64,000 bases of DNA from Zestomonas carbonaria (GTDB lineage Bacteria; Pseudomonadota; Gammaproteobacteria; Pseudomonadales; Pseudomonadaceae). The notes under the pieces are model-generated. The model saw only the letters and a program-made list of their open reading frames with translations. It was not told the DNA's origin and did no database searches. The stretch covers positions 101,252-165,251 of the forward strand of contig NZ_CAJFCI010000029.1 in assembly GCF_904061905.1 (NCBI RefSeq). The letters are read 5' to 3'. A program made the translations under genes and the position numbers. Below, in pieces: positions 23,472 through 30,755 of this stretch (position 1 is its first letter; every line of letters begins with the position of its first letter).

Positions 23472-23964
23472 GCCGAATACTCCTGCAGCGGTTCGAGGGA
23501 TCAGGTGTCTAGATTACCTCTTCGCGCCGCGCCCCACCGCTCAAGAAACCAGCAACCCCGTCCAGCCGGCATGGGCCGTGGCTCACGGCGGACTTTGCCC
23601 ACCTTGTCCACAGGACGCTCCACAGATTCCTTGGATAAATCCCCACCGCCGTCGAGGCGACCCGGTGGATAAATCGCCCGTCCGCGCCTGGACAAAAGCT
23701 GAACAAATCGCTGAAACCTCGACGAGGCGTGGCCTGCAGCCATCCTTACCGACCTTATCCACAGCCCTGCCCACAGTGCACGTGGACAACCTCTCGGTTT
23801 TCGAACGAGCCGGAGCGTCGATTCAAGCAATTGTTTTGGCTGGAAAAAGCAGAACGTTCAAAAAACGCCCAGGCACCTTGGAAGCCCGGCCTGCGGGCTG
23901 CCTGGCAATCCCCGCCCAGCTTATCCACAGCACCCTCCACAGATTACGGGGATATCTCGATGCG
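23472..23964. other. Non-coding interval carrying a cluster of DnaA-box-like repeats
   Basis: No gene is apparent in these 493 bases between two minus-strand genes. It contains three head-to-tail copies of a repeated element described separately, plus an isolated GGTGGATAAAT at 23664-23674. AT-rich patches occur around 23825-23870. Confidence 0.8.
23540..23958 (-). repeat. Three copies (A-C) of a DnaA-box-like intergenic element
   Basis: Copies lie at about 23540-23642 (A), 23687-23791 (B) and 23838-23958 (C), all in the same orientation. Read on the plus strand each ends with a [TC]T[AG]TCCACAG motif, a 4-6 base gap, a second [TC]CCACAG and, 4-8 bases later, [GT]GGATA or GTGGACAA. B (23755-23763) and C (23921-23929) contain TTATCCACA, the DnaA-box consensus; A has TTGTCCACA. 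About 65-80 bases to the left each copy has a recognisable AT-richer end (GAAACCAGC, GACAAAAGC, GCAGAACG). The same element recurs at 26191-26723. Confidence 0.85.
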
Positions 23965-24717
23965 CTACCGCGTTACCACGCCCAGGTTCACCGTCAGCGG
24001 CCAGCGCACCTCGCGCAACCGCGCCGTCTCGCCCCAGGCGCGGGCGAACTCGGGACGTAGCCGTTCGACCGGATCGACGCCTTCGGCGGCGCGGTAGTCG
24101 GCCACCGCCGACCAGCTTTGCAGGTAGCCGAGCAGGTGTTCCAGGCTCCATTGCGCATGCAGGCCGAAGGGCGGCACCTCCAGGCGCGGTAAGGGGAACG
24201 GCAGGTCCGCATAGCCGTTTTCCACATGCCGGCGACCGGTCGCCCAGTACGGACCGACGACGTCGTGGTAGAGATGCCCCACCAGCGCATCGAGCGCCGG
24301 CTCGATCTCCAGCAGGTTGTAGGAAAGCACCGCGAGCAGCGCTCCCGGACGCGACACCCGGCGCACCTCGGCATGGAAGGCGTCGACATCGAACCAGTGC
24401 AACGCCTGGGCGACCAGGGTCAGGTCGACGCTGCCTTCCGCCAGCGAGCTGTGCTCGGCCGGCTCGCAGCGGTAGTCGATATTGGCGGCGGTTGGCGCCT
24501 GGTCGAGTTGCGCCTGGCTGACGTCGGTGGCCACCACCCGCTGGAAATGCCGGGCCAGGTCCAGCGTCGCCTGGCCCGAACCGCAGGCACAGTCCCAGGC
24601 CAGCCCACGCGCCGGCGCCCGCTCGGCGAGCCAGGCGAACAGTTGCGCATCATAGGTTGGCCGGAAGGTCCGGTAGGCGGCGGATTGGCGGGTGAACAAC
24701 TGGCGGGGGTCGGACAT
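23965..24717 (-). CDS. Class I SAM-dependent methyltransferase (type 11)
   Basis: The 250-residue protein has a Rossmann methyltransferase core: motif I WDCACGSGQATLDLA (about 41-55), an acidic loop VVATDVSQAQ (about 61-70) binding the ribose of SAM, and DLTLVAQALHWFD (about 98-110), typical of the UbiE/YcgJ-like group. The C-terminal half (LLGYLQSWSAV and REVRWPLTVNLG) fits the yeast trans-aconitate or TMT1-like subgroup. Substrate cannot be assigned from sequence. It stands alone between repeat-rich intergenic regions. Confidence 0.85.
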   Translation of the reverse strand: MSDPRQLFTRQSAAYRTFRPTYDAQLFAWLAERAPARGLAWDCACGSGQATLDLARHFQRVVATDVSQAQLDQAPTAANIDYRCEPAEHSSLAEGSVDLTLVAQALHWFDVDAFHAEVRRVSRPGALLAVLSYNLLEIEPALDALVGHLYHDVVGPYWATGRRHVENGYADLPFPLPRLEVPPFGLHAQWSLEHLLGYLQSWSAVADYRAAEGVDPVERLRPEFARAWGETARLREVRWPLTVNLGVVTR

Positions 24718-24735
24718 GGGAAGAGCCCTGGATCC

Positions 24736-24821
24736 GTAGGGTGGGAAACCGCGAAGCGTTTTCCACGCGGTGGCTGTCCACCACCGCGATGGTGGATGCG
24801 CGAAGCGACATCCACCCTACA
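24736..24821. repeat. GTAGGGTGG...CCACCCTAC inverted repeat downstream of azurin
   Basis: GTAGGGTGGGAAACCGCGAAGCG is followed by GATGGTGGATGCGCGAAGCG and CATCCACCCTAC. Nested copies of a TGGATGTCGC/GCGACATCCA-type repeat form hairpins between the 3' end of azu and the start of the methyltransferase gene. A simpler version is at 33407-33440. Confidence 0.75.
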
Positions 24822-24831
24822 GAAGCCGGAC

Positions 24832-25281
24832 TCAGTCGACCAGGGTGACGGTGCCTTTCATCAGGGCGACGTGGCCGGGGAAGGAGCAGAAGAAGGTGTA
24901 CTGCTCGTCCGCGCTGAGTTTGCTGACATCGAAGCTCACCGAATCCTGCTCGCCGGCGCCGATCATCTTGGTGTGGGCGATCACCCGCCCATCGTCGGGC
25001 TTCAGGTAGTCCTTGTCGAGGCCGGCGGCCATGCCGTCGGTGGCGACCGGCTGCACGTCGGCGGTCTTGGTCAGCACCCAGTTGTGGCCCATCACGTTCT
25101 TGGGCAGCTTGCCGCCGTGGGTGAGGTTCACCGTGAAGGTCTTGCAGCTCTTGCTGACCTTGATGTCCTGGGTATCGAAGGTCATCTGGTCCGTGGAGTT
25201 CACCGTGACGGAACAGTCGGCGGCGAATGCGGGGACGCTGGCCAGGGCCAGGGCGGATGCAACGACTAGCTTGCGGAACAT
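24832..25281 (-). CDS. azu: Azurin precursor
   Basis: Azurin is a periplasmic type 1 blue copper electron carrier. The 149-residue precursor has a 20-residue Sec signal (cleavage after PAFA), and the mature protein keeps every copper ligand: Gly45-His46 (MGHNW), Cys112, His117 and Met121 ([11 protein letters not shown]), plus the Cys3-Cys26 disulfide pair. Length is one residue longer than P. aeruginosa azurin. The ATG has AAGGAG upstream. I did not see a clear TTGAT-N4-ATCAA ANR site in the 240 bases upstream. It is divergent from the LOG-family gene. Confidence 0.97.
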   Translation of the reverse strand: MFRKLVVASALALASVPAFAADCSVTVNSTDQMTFDTQDIKVSKSCKTFTVNLTHGGKLPKNVMGHNWVLTKTADVQPVATDGMAAGLDKDYLKPDDGRVIAHTKMIGAGEQDSVSFDVSKLSADEQYTFFCSFPGHVALMKGTVTLVD

Positions 25282-25522
25282 GACGAACTCCTTGGCAGGT
25301 TGGGCATGAATATCCTGGCGCCTCGCATGGCAGGCCCGAATGAGTCTGCGGCGAGCGCGCCTCGCCAGCCGGCGGGCCATCCGCTGGCAGGCTCTGGAAA
25401 GACGTTCATACCATAGACGAATCCCCGCAAGAGCGAGGCAAAAAGACGCACCGGGGCTTCCCCTCCCCTCGCTTTCCGCCGCCGGTTACCCTGTATGGGT
25501 TTGTTCACCCACGGAGTAGACG

Positions 25523-26110
25523 ATGTCCCTGCGTTCGATTTGCGTGTTCTGCGGCGCCAGCCCCGGCGCTACCCCCATCTACCGTGAAGCCGCCGAGGCA
25601 CTCGGCCGCACCCTGGCCGCGCGCGGCATCACCCTGGTCTACGGCGGCGGCGCGGTCGGCCTGATGGGCATGGTCGCCGATGCCGCCCTGGCCGCCGGCG
25701 GCCAGGTGATCGGCATCATTCCCCAGAGCCTGAAAGAGGCGGAGATCGGCCACAAGGGCCTGACCCGCCTGGAAGTGGTCGACGGCATGCACGCGCGCAA
25801 GGCGCGCATGGCCGAACTGTCGGACGCCTTCATCGCCCTGCCCGGCGGCCTGGGCACCCTGGAGGAACTGTTCGAGGTGTGGACCTGGGGCCAGCTCGGC
25901 TATCACGGCAAGCCGCTGGGGCTGCTGGAAGTGAACGGCTTCTACGACAAGCTCATCGACTTCCTCGACCACCTGGTGGCAGAACGCTTCGTGCGCGACC
26001 AGCACCGCGGCATGCTGCAGGTCAGCCCCTCGCCCGAAGCCCTGCTCGACCTGCTGGAAAACTGGAAGCCGACAGTCGCGCCGAAGTGGGTGGACCGCGA
26101 GCCGCGCTGA
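25523..26110 (+). CDS. LOG family protein (TIGR00730), putative cytokinin riboside phosphoribohydrolase
   Basis: The 195-residue protein has the LOG motifs GGGAVGLMG (41-49) and PGGLGTLEE (107-115), preceded by R-K-x-x-M (ARKARMAE). Such proteins cleave nucleoside 5'-monophosphates to the base and ribose-5-phosphate; bacterial members are often annotated lysine decarboxylase in error. Here it is most likely a purine nucleotide hydrolase, and cytokinin is not implied. GGAGT precedes the ATG. It is divergently transcribed from azurin, as in P. aeruginosa. Confidence 0.93.
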   Translation: MSLRSICVFCGASPGATPIYREAAEALGRTLAARGITLVYGGGAVGLMGMVADAALAAGGQVIGIIPQSLKEAEIGHKGLTRLEVVDGMHARKARMAELSDAFIALPGGLGTLEELFEVWTWGQLGYHGKPLGLLEVNGFYDKLIDFLDHLVAERFVRDQHRGMLQVSPSPEALLDLLENWKPTVAPKWVDREPR

Positions 26111-26190
26111 AGGCTCCGGGTACTCGCCCGTGGGGTGAGAAGGGATCAGACCCTTTCCGGTGGGCTGAAGCCCACCCTACGGGGTCGCCT

Positions 26191-26294
26191 GAGCAGAAAG
26201 CGTACGCCTCCACCGGGGCCCCGGCCGGCCATGCCTGTGGCTTGCTGCTCCCAGTTTATCCACAGCATGCTCCACAGATTGCGTGGATATCTCG
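26191..26294 (-). repeat. DnaA-box-like intergenic element, copy D
   Basis: Plus-strand TTATCCACA at 26256-26264 is followed by GCATGC, TCCACAGATTG and GTGGATAT, in the same arrangement and orientation as copies A-C. The left end carries GCAGAAAGCGTACGCC, the inverse of GTACGTTTTCTG in copies E and F. It faces copy E. Confidence 0.85.
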
Positions 26295-26403
26295 CCAGCG
26301 GGCCGCTGCGTCCGGTGGAAAGGCCCAGCCGGACGATCACCGTCCGAAGCGGCATCGGCGCCGGGAAACCGTTCGGCCAGTATCCGTCCCCAGATACCTC
26401 CGA

Positions 26404-26509
26404 AGTTACCCACGAAAGCTGTGGAGCATGCTGTGGATAACGTGGGAGCAGAACCCTGCGAGACCATCCCAACGGGCCATTGCGGTCGCTGTACGTTTTC
26501 TGTCCACGA
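26404..26509 (+). repeat. DnaA-box-like intergenic element, copy E (first unit of 214-bp tandem duplication)
   Basis: It reads GTTACCCACGAAAGC, then TGTGGAGCATGC and TGTGGATAA (26432-26440, a perfect inverse DnaA box), CGTGGGAGCAG and, about 40 bases on, GTACGTTTTCTGTCCACG. The flanking TTTTGAAAACAG (26521-26532) is also duplicated 214 bases downstream. Confidence 0.88.
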
Positions 26510-26617
26510 TTCTATTTCCATTTTGAAAACAGATAGTTAATCCGCTGCGCGGACCATGCGCACCAATGAAAATCCCCATGCACGGTCCGCATCGGCGCAC
26601 ATGGCATCCACTCGGCT

Positions 26618-26723
26618 ACTTACCCAAGAAATCTGTGGATCGCACTGTGGATAACGTGGGAGCAGAGTCCTGCGGGACCGGCCGGGCGGGCCTTGAAGAG
26701 AACTGTACGTTTTCTGCCCACCC
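26618..26723 (+). repeat. DnaA-box-like intergenic element, copy F (second unit of 214-bp tandem duplication)
   Basis: It reads CTTACCCAAGAAATC, TGTGGATCGCAC, TGTGGATAA (26646-26654), CGTGGGAGCAG and GTACGTTTTCTGCCCACC. Each landmark lies exactly 214 bases after its counterpart in copy E, so the pair arose by tandem duplication followed by substitutions without internal indels. Confidence 0.88.
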
Positions 26724-26942
26724 GTAAACTTTCCAATTGAAAACATTGACTTACCGTAGGGTGCGCCGCGCGCACCGTTTACCGGAGCCCCACCTCACAT
26801 CTCGCCGGCAAGCACGCTGCCGACCTGGATCGGTGTGCACGGCACCCCCTACGAAAGCCGCTCTGCTAGCCCCTCCCTTCGCCAACCCGCGCAACGGCTA
26901 TGGTTTCTATACAGCCCTTCACTTCTTGGAGAGGAAGACGCT

Positions 26943-27500
26943 ATGAACCATCCGCTCTGGCTCGACCTGGGCCAACACTGGAAATGGATCGCCCTGCGCG
27001 GCATCGCCGCGGTGCTGTTCGGCTTGCTGGCATTGATCTGGCCGGGGCTGGCGCTGGCCGTCCTGGTGATCATCTTCGGCGCCTACGCGCTGGTCGACGG
27101 CATCTTCTCCCTGATCGGCGCCTGGCGCATGCGTCACGAGGGCGAGCCGCTGTGGCCGTTGCTGGTGGTCGGCGTGCTGGGCGTGCTCGCCGGCCTGGTG
27201 GCGCTGCTCTGGCCGGAACTCACCGCGCTCGGCCTGCTGATGCTGATCGCCATATGGGCCATCGCCATCGGCCTGCTGCAGATCGTCGCCGCGCTGCGTG
27301 TGCGCCAGTTGCTCGACAACGAATGGTGGCTGGGCCTGTCCGGCGCGGTGTCGTTGCTGTTCGGCCTGTTCCTGCTGATCTTCCCCGGCGCCGGTGCGCT
27401 GGCGATGGTCTGGCTGATCGGCGCCTACGCGGTGTTCTTCGGCGTGCTGCTGGTGATGCTCGCCTGGCGGCTGCGCGGCACGGCGACACTGAGCACATGA
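26943..27500 (+). CDS. HdeD family (DUF308) six-helix membrane protein
   Basis: The 185-residue protein has six short hydrophobic helices arranged as three pairs of the DUF308 repeat (for example AVLFGLLALIWPGLAL, LAGLVALLWPELTA and LLFGLFLLIFPGAGA), the hallmark of HdeD proteins linked to acid resistance in E. coli. GGAGAGGAAG precedes the ATG at 26943, which is favoured over longer in-frame starts. The stop overlaps the next small gene by four bases (ATGA). Confidence 0.9.
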   Translation: MNHPLWLDLGQHWKWIALRGIAAVLFGLLALIWPGLALAVLVIIFGAYALVDGIFSLIGAWRMRHEGEPLWPLLVVGVLGVLAGLVALLWPELTALGLLMLIAIWAIAIGLLQIVAALRVRQLLDNEWWLGLSGAVSLLFGLFLLIFPGAGALAMVWLIGAYAVFFGVLLVMLAWRLRGTATLST

Positions 27501-27700
27501 AGGTAGGCGCCGCCGACTGGTGCGTGCTGCGCCTGGACGACAACGGCAACCAGTTCCTCGTCCGCGCCGGCCTGGACCGTGCGCAGGCCGAGGCGCTGGC
27601 CCGCGACTTCGCGGCGCGCGGCCACAAGCAGAGCTACTGGGCGCAACCGACGACGCCCGGCGCAGCCGATCCGCCGCCGAGCCGGTCGGATGTTCCGTAA
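27497..27700 (+). CDS. Small soluble protein of unknown function coupled to the HdeD-like gene
   Basis: The 67-residue protein (MKVGAADWCVLRLDDNGN...) has a compact beta-alpha-beta look: WCVLRLDDNGNQFLV, then the helix GLDRAQAEALARDFAARGH and KQSYWAQ, resembling an SPOR-like or other small pseudomonad fold; the Pro-rich tail is probably disordered. Start is the ATG of the ATGA overlap with the preceding gene, which makes it real by coupling. I cannot assign a function. Confidence 0.65.
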   Translation: MKVGAADWCVLRLDDNGNQFLVRAGLDRAQAEALARDFAARGHKQSYWAQPTTPGAADPPPSRSDVP

Positions 27701-27727
27701 CGTCCCTTTCCGCACAGGAGTTCGCCG

Positions 27728-28675
27728 ATGAAGAACGCATTCCTCGTCCTGCTGGCCGCACTCGCCCCGCTCGCCGGGCTGCCCCCGGCAGCCGCCGCGA
27801 CCGAGCCGGCGTCCTGTGCCACGGTGCGTTTCTCGGATGTCGGCTGGACCGACATCAGCGTCACCACCGCCGTCGCCAGCGAACTGCTCGAGGCACTCGG
27901 CTACAGGACCAGGACCAGCACGCTGTCGGTGCCGGTGACCTATCGCTCGCTGGCCAACAGCGACCTCGACGTGTTCCTCGGCAACTGGATGCCGACCATG
28001 GAGAACGACATCCGGCGCTATCGCGAGGACGGCTCGGTGGAAACCCTGCGCGCCAACCTGGAGGGCGCCAAGTACACCCTGGCGGTGCCCGCCTACGCCT
28101 ACGAGGCCGGCCTGCGCACCTTCGCCGACATCGCCCGGTTCCGCGACAAGCTGGGCGGCAGGATCTACGGCATCGAGCCGGGTAACGACGGCAACCGCCT
28201 GATCCAGAGCATGATCGACCGGGGCGTCTTCAACCTCGGCGACTTCAAGCTGGTGGAATCCAGCGAGGCGGCGATGCTCGCCCAGGTACGCCGCGCCCAG
28301 CGCAGCCAGGACTGGATCGTGTTCCTCGGCTGGGAGCCGCACCCGATGAACACCCAGCTTGAAATGCGCTACCTGAGCGGCGGCGACGACTTCTTCGGCC
28401 CCGACTACGGCCGCGCCACGGTCTACACCAACGTGCGCAAGGGCTACGCCAGCGAATGCCCGAACGTCGGCAAGTTGCTCGGCAACCTGGTCTTCAGCCT
28501 CGACATGGAGAACCAGTTGATGGGCCAGGTGCTCGACGACAAGCAGAAGCCGCGCGAGGCCGCACGCGCCTGGCTGCGCGCCAACCCGCAGGCGCTCGGC
28601 GCCTGGCTGGACGGCGTGAGCAGCCGCGACGGCCAGCCGGGGCTGGACACGGTCAAGGCCAAGTTGGCGGACTGA
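27728..28675 (+). CDS. Choline-type ABC transporter substrate-binding protein (ChoX/CbcX-like)
   Basis: This is the periplasmic binding subunit of a quaternary-amine importer. The 315-residue precursor has a signal peptide (about 1-24, PPAAAA) and an OpuAC-type fold: VRFSDVGWTDISVTTAVAS at the N-terminus, LDVFLGNWMPTM (about 76-87), GIEPGNDGN and WIVFLGWEPHPMN, the tryptophans that form the trimethylammonium cage in ChoX. The pattern favours choline over glycine betaine, though acetylcholine or related amines are possible. It is followed one base later by the permease gene. Confidence 0.9.
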   Translation: MKNAFLVLLAALAPLAGLPPAAAATEPASCATVRFSDVGWTDISVTTAVASELLEALGYRTRTSTLSVPVTYRSLANSDLDVFLGNWMPTMENDIRRYREDGSVETLRANLEGAKYTLAVPAYAYEAGLRTFADIARFRDKLGGRIYGIEPGNDGNRLIQSMIDRGVFNLGDFKLVESSEAAMLAQVRRAQRSQDWIVFLGWEPHPMNTQLEMRYLSGGDDFFGPDYGRATVYTNVRKGYASECPNVGKLLGNLVFSLDMENQLMGQVLDDKQKPREAARAWLRANPQALGAWLDGVSSRDGQPGLDTVKAKLAD

Positions 28676-28676
28676 G

Positions 28677-29531
28677 ATGGGCCTGTCGCTGGAACAGAAA
28701 CTGCCACTCGGGCAGGCGGTCACCGACGGCGTCGACTGGCTGACCCGCCATGGCGCCAGTTATTTCGACACCATCGCCAGCGTCCTGGAATGGCTGATCA
28801 ACGGCGTCACTTCCGGGCTGCTGTGGTTCCACCCGCTGGCGCTGATCGGCCTGTTCGCCCTGCTCACCCAGTGGCTGCAACGGCGCTGGGGACTGACCCT
28901 GTTCTGCATCGCCGCGCTGTTGCTGATCCTCAACCTCGGCTACTGGCAGGAAACCCTGGAAACCCTCGCCCTGGTGCTGTTCGCCACCGTGCTGTGCGTC
29001 GCCGTCGGCGTGCCGCTGGGCGTCCTCGCCGCCCATCGACCGGGCTTCTACGCCGTGCTGCGACCAGTGCTCGACCTGATGCAGACGGTGCCGACCTTCG
29101 TCTACCTGATCCCCACCCTGACGCTGTTCGGCCTTGGTGCGGTGCCGGGGCTGATCTCCACCGTGGTGTTCGCCATCGCCGCACCGATCCGCCTCACCTG
29201 CCTGGGCATCCGAGGCGTGCCCCACGAACTGCTCGACGCCGGGCGTGCCTTCGGCTGTTCGCGGCGCCAGTTGCTGACCCGCATCGAACTGCCGCACGCC
29301 ATGCCGAGCATCGCCGCCGGGGTGACCCAGTGCATCATGCTGTCGCTGTCGATGGTGGTGATCGCCGCGCTGGTCGGCGCCGACGGCCTCGGCCGGCCGG
29401 TGGTCAACGCGCTGAACACCGCCGACATCGGCCTGGGCTTCGAGGCCGGGCTGGCCATCGTGCTGCTGGCGATCCTCCTCGACCGCGTGTGCAAACCGCC
29501 GGCACCGCGCCAGAAGGAGGCCGGCACATGA
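28677..29531 (+). CDS. Choline-type ABC transporter permease (ChoW-like)
   Basis: The 284-residue inner-membrane protein has about seven hydrophobic segments and the ABC permease EAA-type loop (GVPHELLDAGRAFGCSRRQLLTRIELPHAMPSIAAGV, which contacts the ATPase). LMQTVPTFVYLIP and LSMVVIAALVGADGLG are typical of the ProW/OpuAB family. It lies between the binding protein and ATPase genes, and its TGA overlaps the ATPase ATG (ATGA). Confidence 0.93.
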   Translation: MGLSLEQKLPLGQAVTDGVDWLTRHGASYFDTIASVLEWLINGVTSGLLWFHPLALIGLFALLTQWLQRRWGLTLFCIAALLLILNLGYWQETLETLALVLFATVLCVAVGVPLGVLAAHRPGFYAVLRPVLDLMQTVPTFVYLIPTLTLFGLGAVPGLISTVVFAIAAPIRLTCLGIRGVPHELLDAGRAFGCSRRQLLTRIELPHAMPSIAAGVTQCIMLSLSMVVIAALVGADGLGRPVVNALNTADIGLGFEAGLAIVLLAILLDRVCKPPAPRQKEAGT

Positions 29532-30703
29532 GCCTGATCCGCTTCGACCGGGTCGACCTGGTGTTCGTCAAGTCGCCGAAGCGCGCGCTCAAGCTGCTCG
29601 ATGAAGGCCTGTCGCGCGATGCCATCTTCGCCCGCAGCGGCCAACTGGTGGCGGTGGCCGGCGCGAGCCTCGCCGTCGAGCGCGGCGAAACCTGCGTGCT
29701 GATGGGCCTGTCCGGCTCCGGAAAATCCAGCCTGCTGCGCTGCGTCAACGGCCTCAACCGGATCAGTCGCGGCCACCTGTGGATCGAGCACGAAGGCCGG
29801 CCGCTGGACCTCGCCGCCTGCAACCGCGCCGAGCTCAAGGCCCTGCGCACCCGGCGCATCGCCATGGTGTTCCAGCAATTCGCCCTGCTGCCCTGGCTGA
29901 CGGTGGCCGAGAACATCGGTTTCGGCCTGGAACTGCAAGGCATGGCGGCGGCCGAACGGCACCAGCGGGTGACCGACAAGCTGGAGCTGGTCGGCCTCGG
30001 CCCCTGGCGCGACAAGCGCCCCGACGAGTTGTCCGGCGGCATGCAGCAGCGCGTCGGCCTGGCCCGCGCGCTGGCCATGGACGCCGACATCCTGCTGATG
30101 GACGAACCCTTCTCGGCCCTCGACCCGCTGATCCGCCAGCAGTTGCAGGACGAATTGCTCGACCTGCAACGGCGCCTGCACAAGACCATCGTGTTCGTCA
30201 GCCACGACCTCGACGAGGCGCTCAAGCTGGGCAACCGCATCGCCATCATGAAGGACGGGCGGATCGTCCAGCACGGCCGCCCCGAAGACATCCTGCTCAA
30301 CCCGGCCGACGACTACGTGCGCAACTTCGTCGCCCACACCAACCCGCTCGACGTGCTCAGCGGGCGCAGCCTGATGCGCCCGTTGGCCGACTGCCACGAC
30401 GGCGCCGGGGAAATCTGCCTGGACCGCGAACAGGACTGCTGGCTGGGCCTGGCCAGCGACCAGCGTCCGCTCGGCGCCCGGCGCGGCGACCAGCCCCTGG
30501 AGCTGCAACAGTGGACACCCGGCCAGCCGCTCAGCGAGTTGCTTCCCCAACCGACCCTGGTGGATGCGCGAATCGTCATGCGCGACGCCCTGCAAGTGCG
30601 CTACCGCACCCGCCACCCGCTGGTGTTGCAGGAACAGGGACGCATCGTCGGTCTGCTCGACGATCACGAGCTGTACCACGCGCTGCTGGGGCAGCCGGCG
30701 TAG
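29528..30703 (+). CDS. Choline-type ABC transporter ATP-binding protein (ChoV-like)
   Basis: The 391-residue ATPase drives the importer. It has Walker A GLSGSGKS (60-67), a Q-loop VFQQFALLPW, signature LSGGMQQR, Walker B LLMDEP and the switch histidine in FVSHDLDEA. The N-terminal extension (KSPKRALKLLDEGLSRDAIF) and the C-terminal CBS-like region (about 285-391) are the standard ProV/ChoV layout; CBS domains in relatives sense ionic strength. The operon ends at a CCCTCTCC/GGAGAGGG hairpin. Confidence 0.94.
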   Translation: MSLIRFDRVDLVFVKSPKRALKLLDEGLSRDAIFARSGQLVAVAGASLAVERGETCVLMGLSGSGKSSLLRCVNGLNRISRGHLWIEHEGRPLDLAACNRAELKALRTRRIAMVFQQFALLPWLTVAENIGFGLELQGMAAAERHQRVTDKLELVGLGPWRDKRPDELSGGMQQRVGLARALAMDADILLMDEPFSALDPLIRQQLQDELLDLQRRLHKTIVFVSHDLDEALKLGNRIAIMKDGRIVQHGRPEDILLNPADDYVRNFVAHTNPLDVLSGRSLMRPLADCHDGAGEICLDREQDCWLGLASDQRPLGARRGDQPLELQQWTPGQPLSELLPQPTLVDARIVMRDALQVRYRTRHPLVLQEQGRIVGLLDDHELYHALLGQPA

Positions 30704-30711
30704 CGGCTACC

Positions 30712-30731
30712 CTCTCCCGGAGGGAGAGGGA
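30712..30731. terminator. Hairpin between convergent choV-like and acyl-CoA dehydrogenase genes
   Basis: CCCTCTCCC and GGGAGAGGG form a stem with a GGA loop between two convergent stops. There is no U-tract on either strand, so it may act as a roadblock or mRNA 3' stabiliser. Copies of this hairpin are common in Pseudomonas; a longer variant is at 14641-14679. Confidence 0.5.
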
Positions 30732-30755
30732 GCTGTTCGCCTAGTGCAATAACCC

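Larger units (their letters stand above)
26111..26942. other. 832-base non-coding interval rich in repeats
   Basis: No convincing gene lies here. From left to right it holds a GGTGGGCTGAAGCCCACC hairpin (26159-26176), three copies of the DnaA-box-like element (26191-26294 inverted, 26404-26509 and 26618-26723 direct), a TAGGGTGCGCCGCGCGCACCG hairpin (26757-26777), and the ribosome binding site GGAGAGGAAG for the hdeD-like gene. AT-rich stretches near 26509-26540 and 26723-26750 (TTTTGAAAACA and AATTGAAAACA) are the two ends of a 214-base tandem duplication. Confidence 0.8.

Noticed and set aside
25282..25522. ANR/FNR box upstream of azurin
   Set aside because: No TTGAT-N4-ATCAA-like site was visible in the divergent azu/LOG intergenic region, so no regulatory site is claimed.
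23472..26942. Possible chromosomal origin because of clustered DnaA boxes
   Set aside because: There is no dnaA, dnaN, rpmH or gidA neighbour and no AT-rich unwinding element of the usual type; boxes belong to a dispersed repeat.
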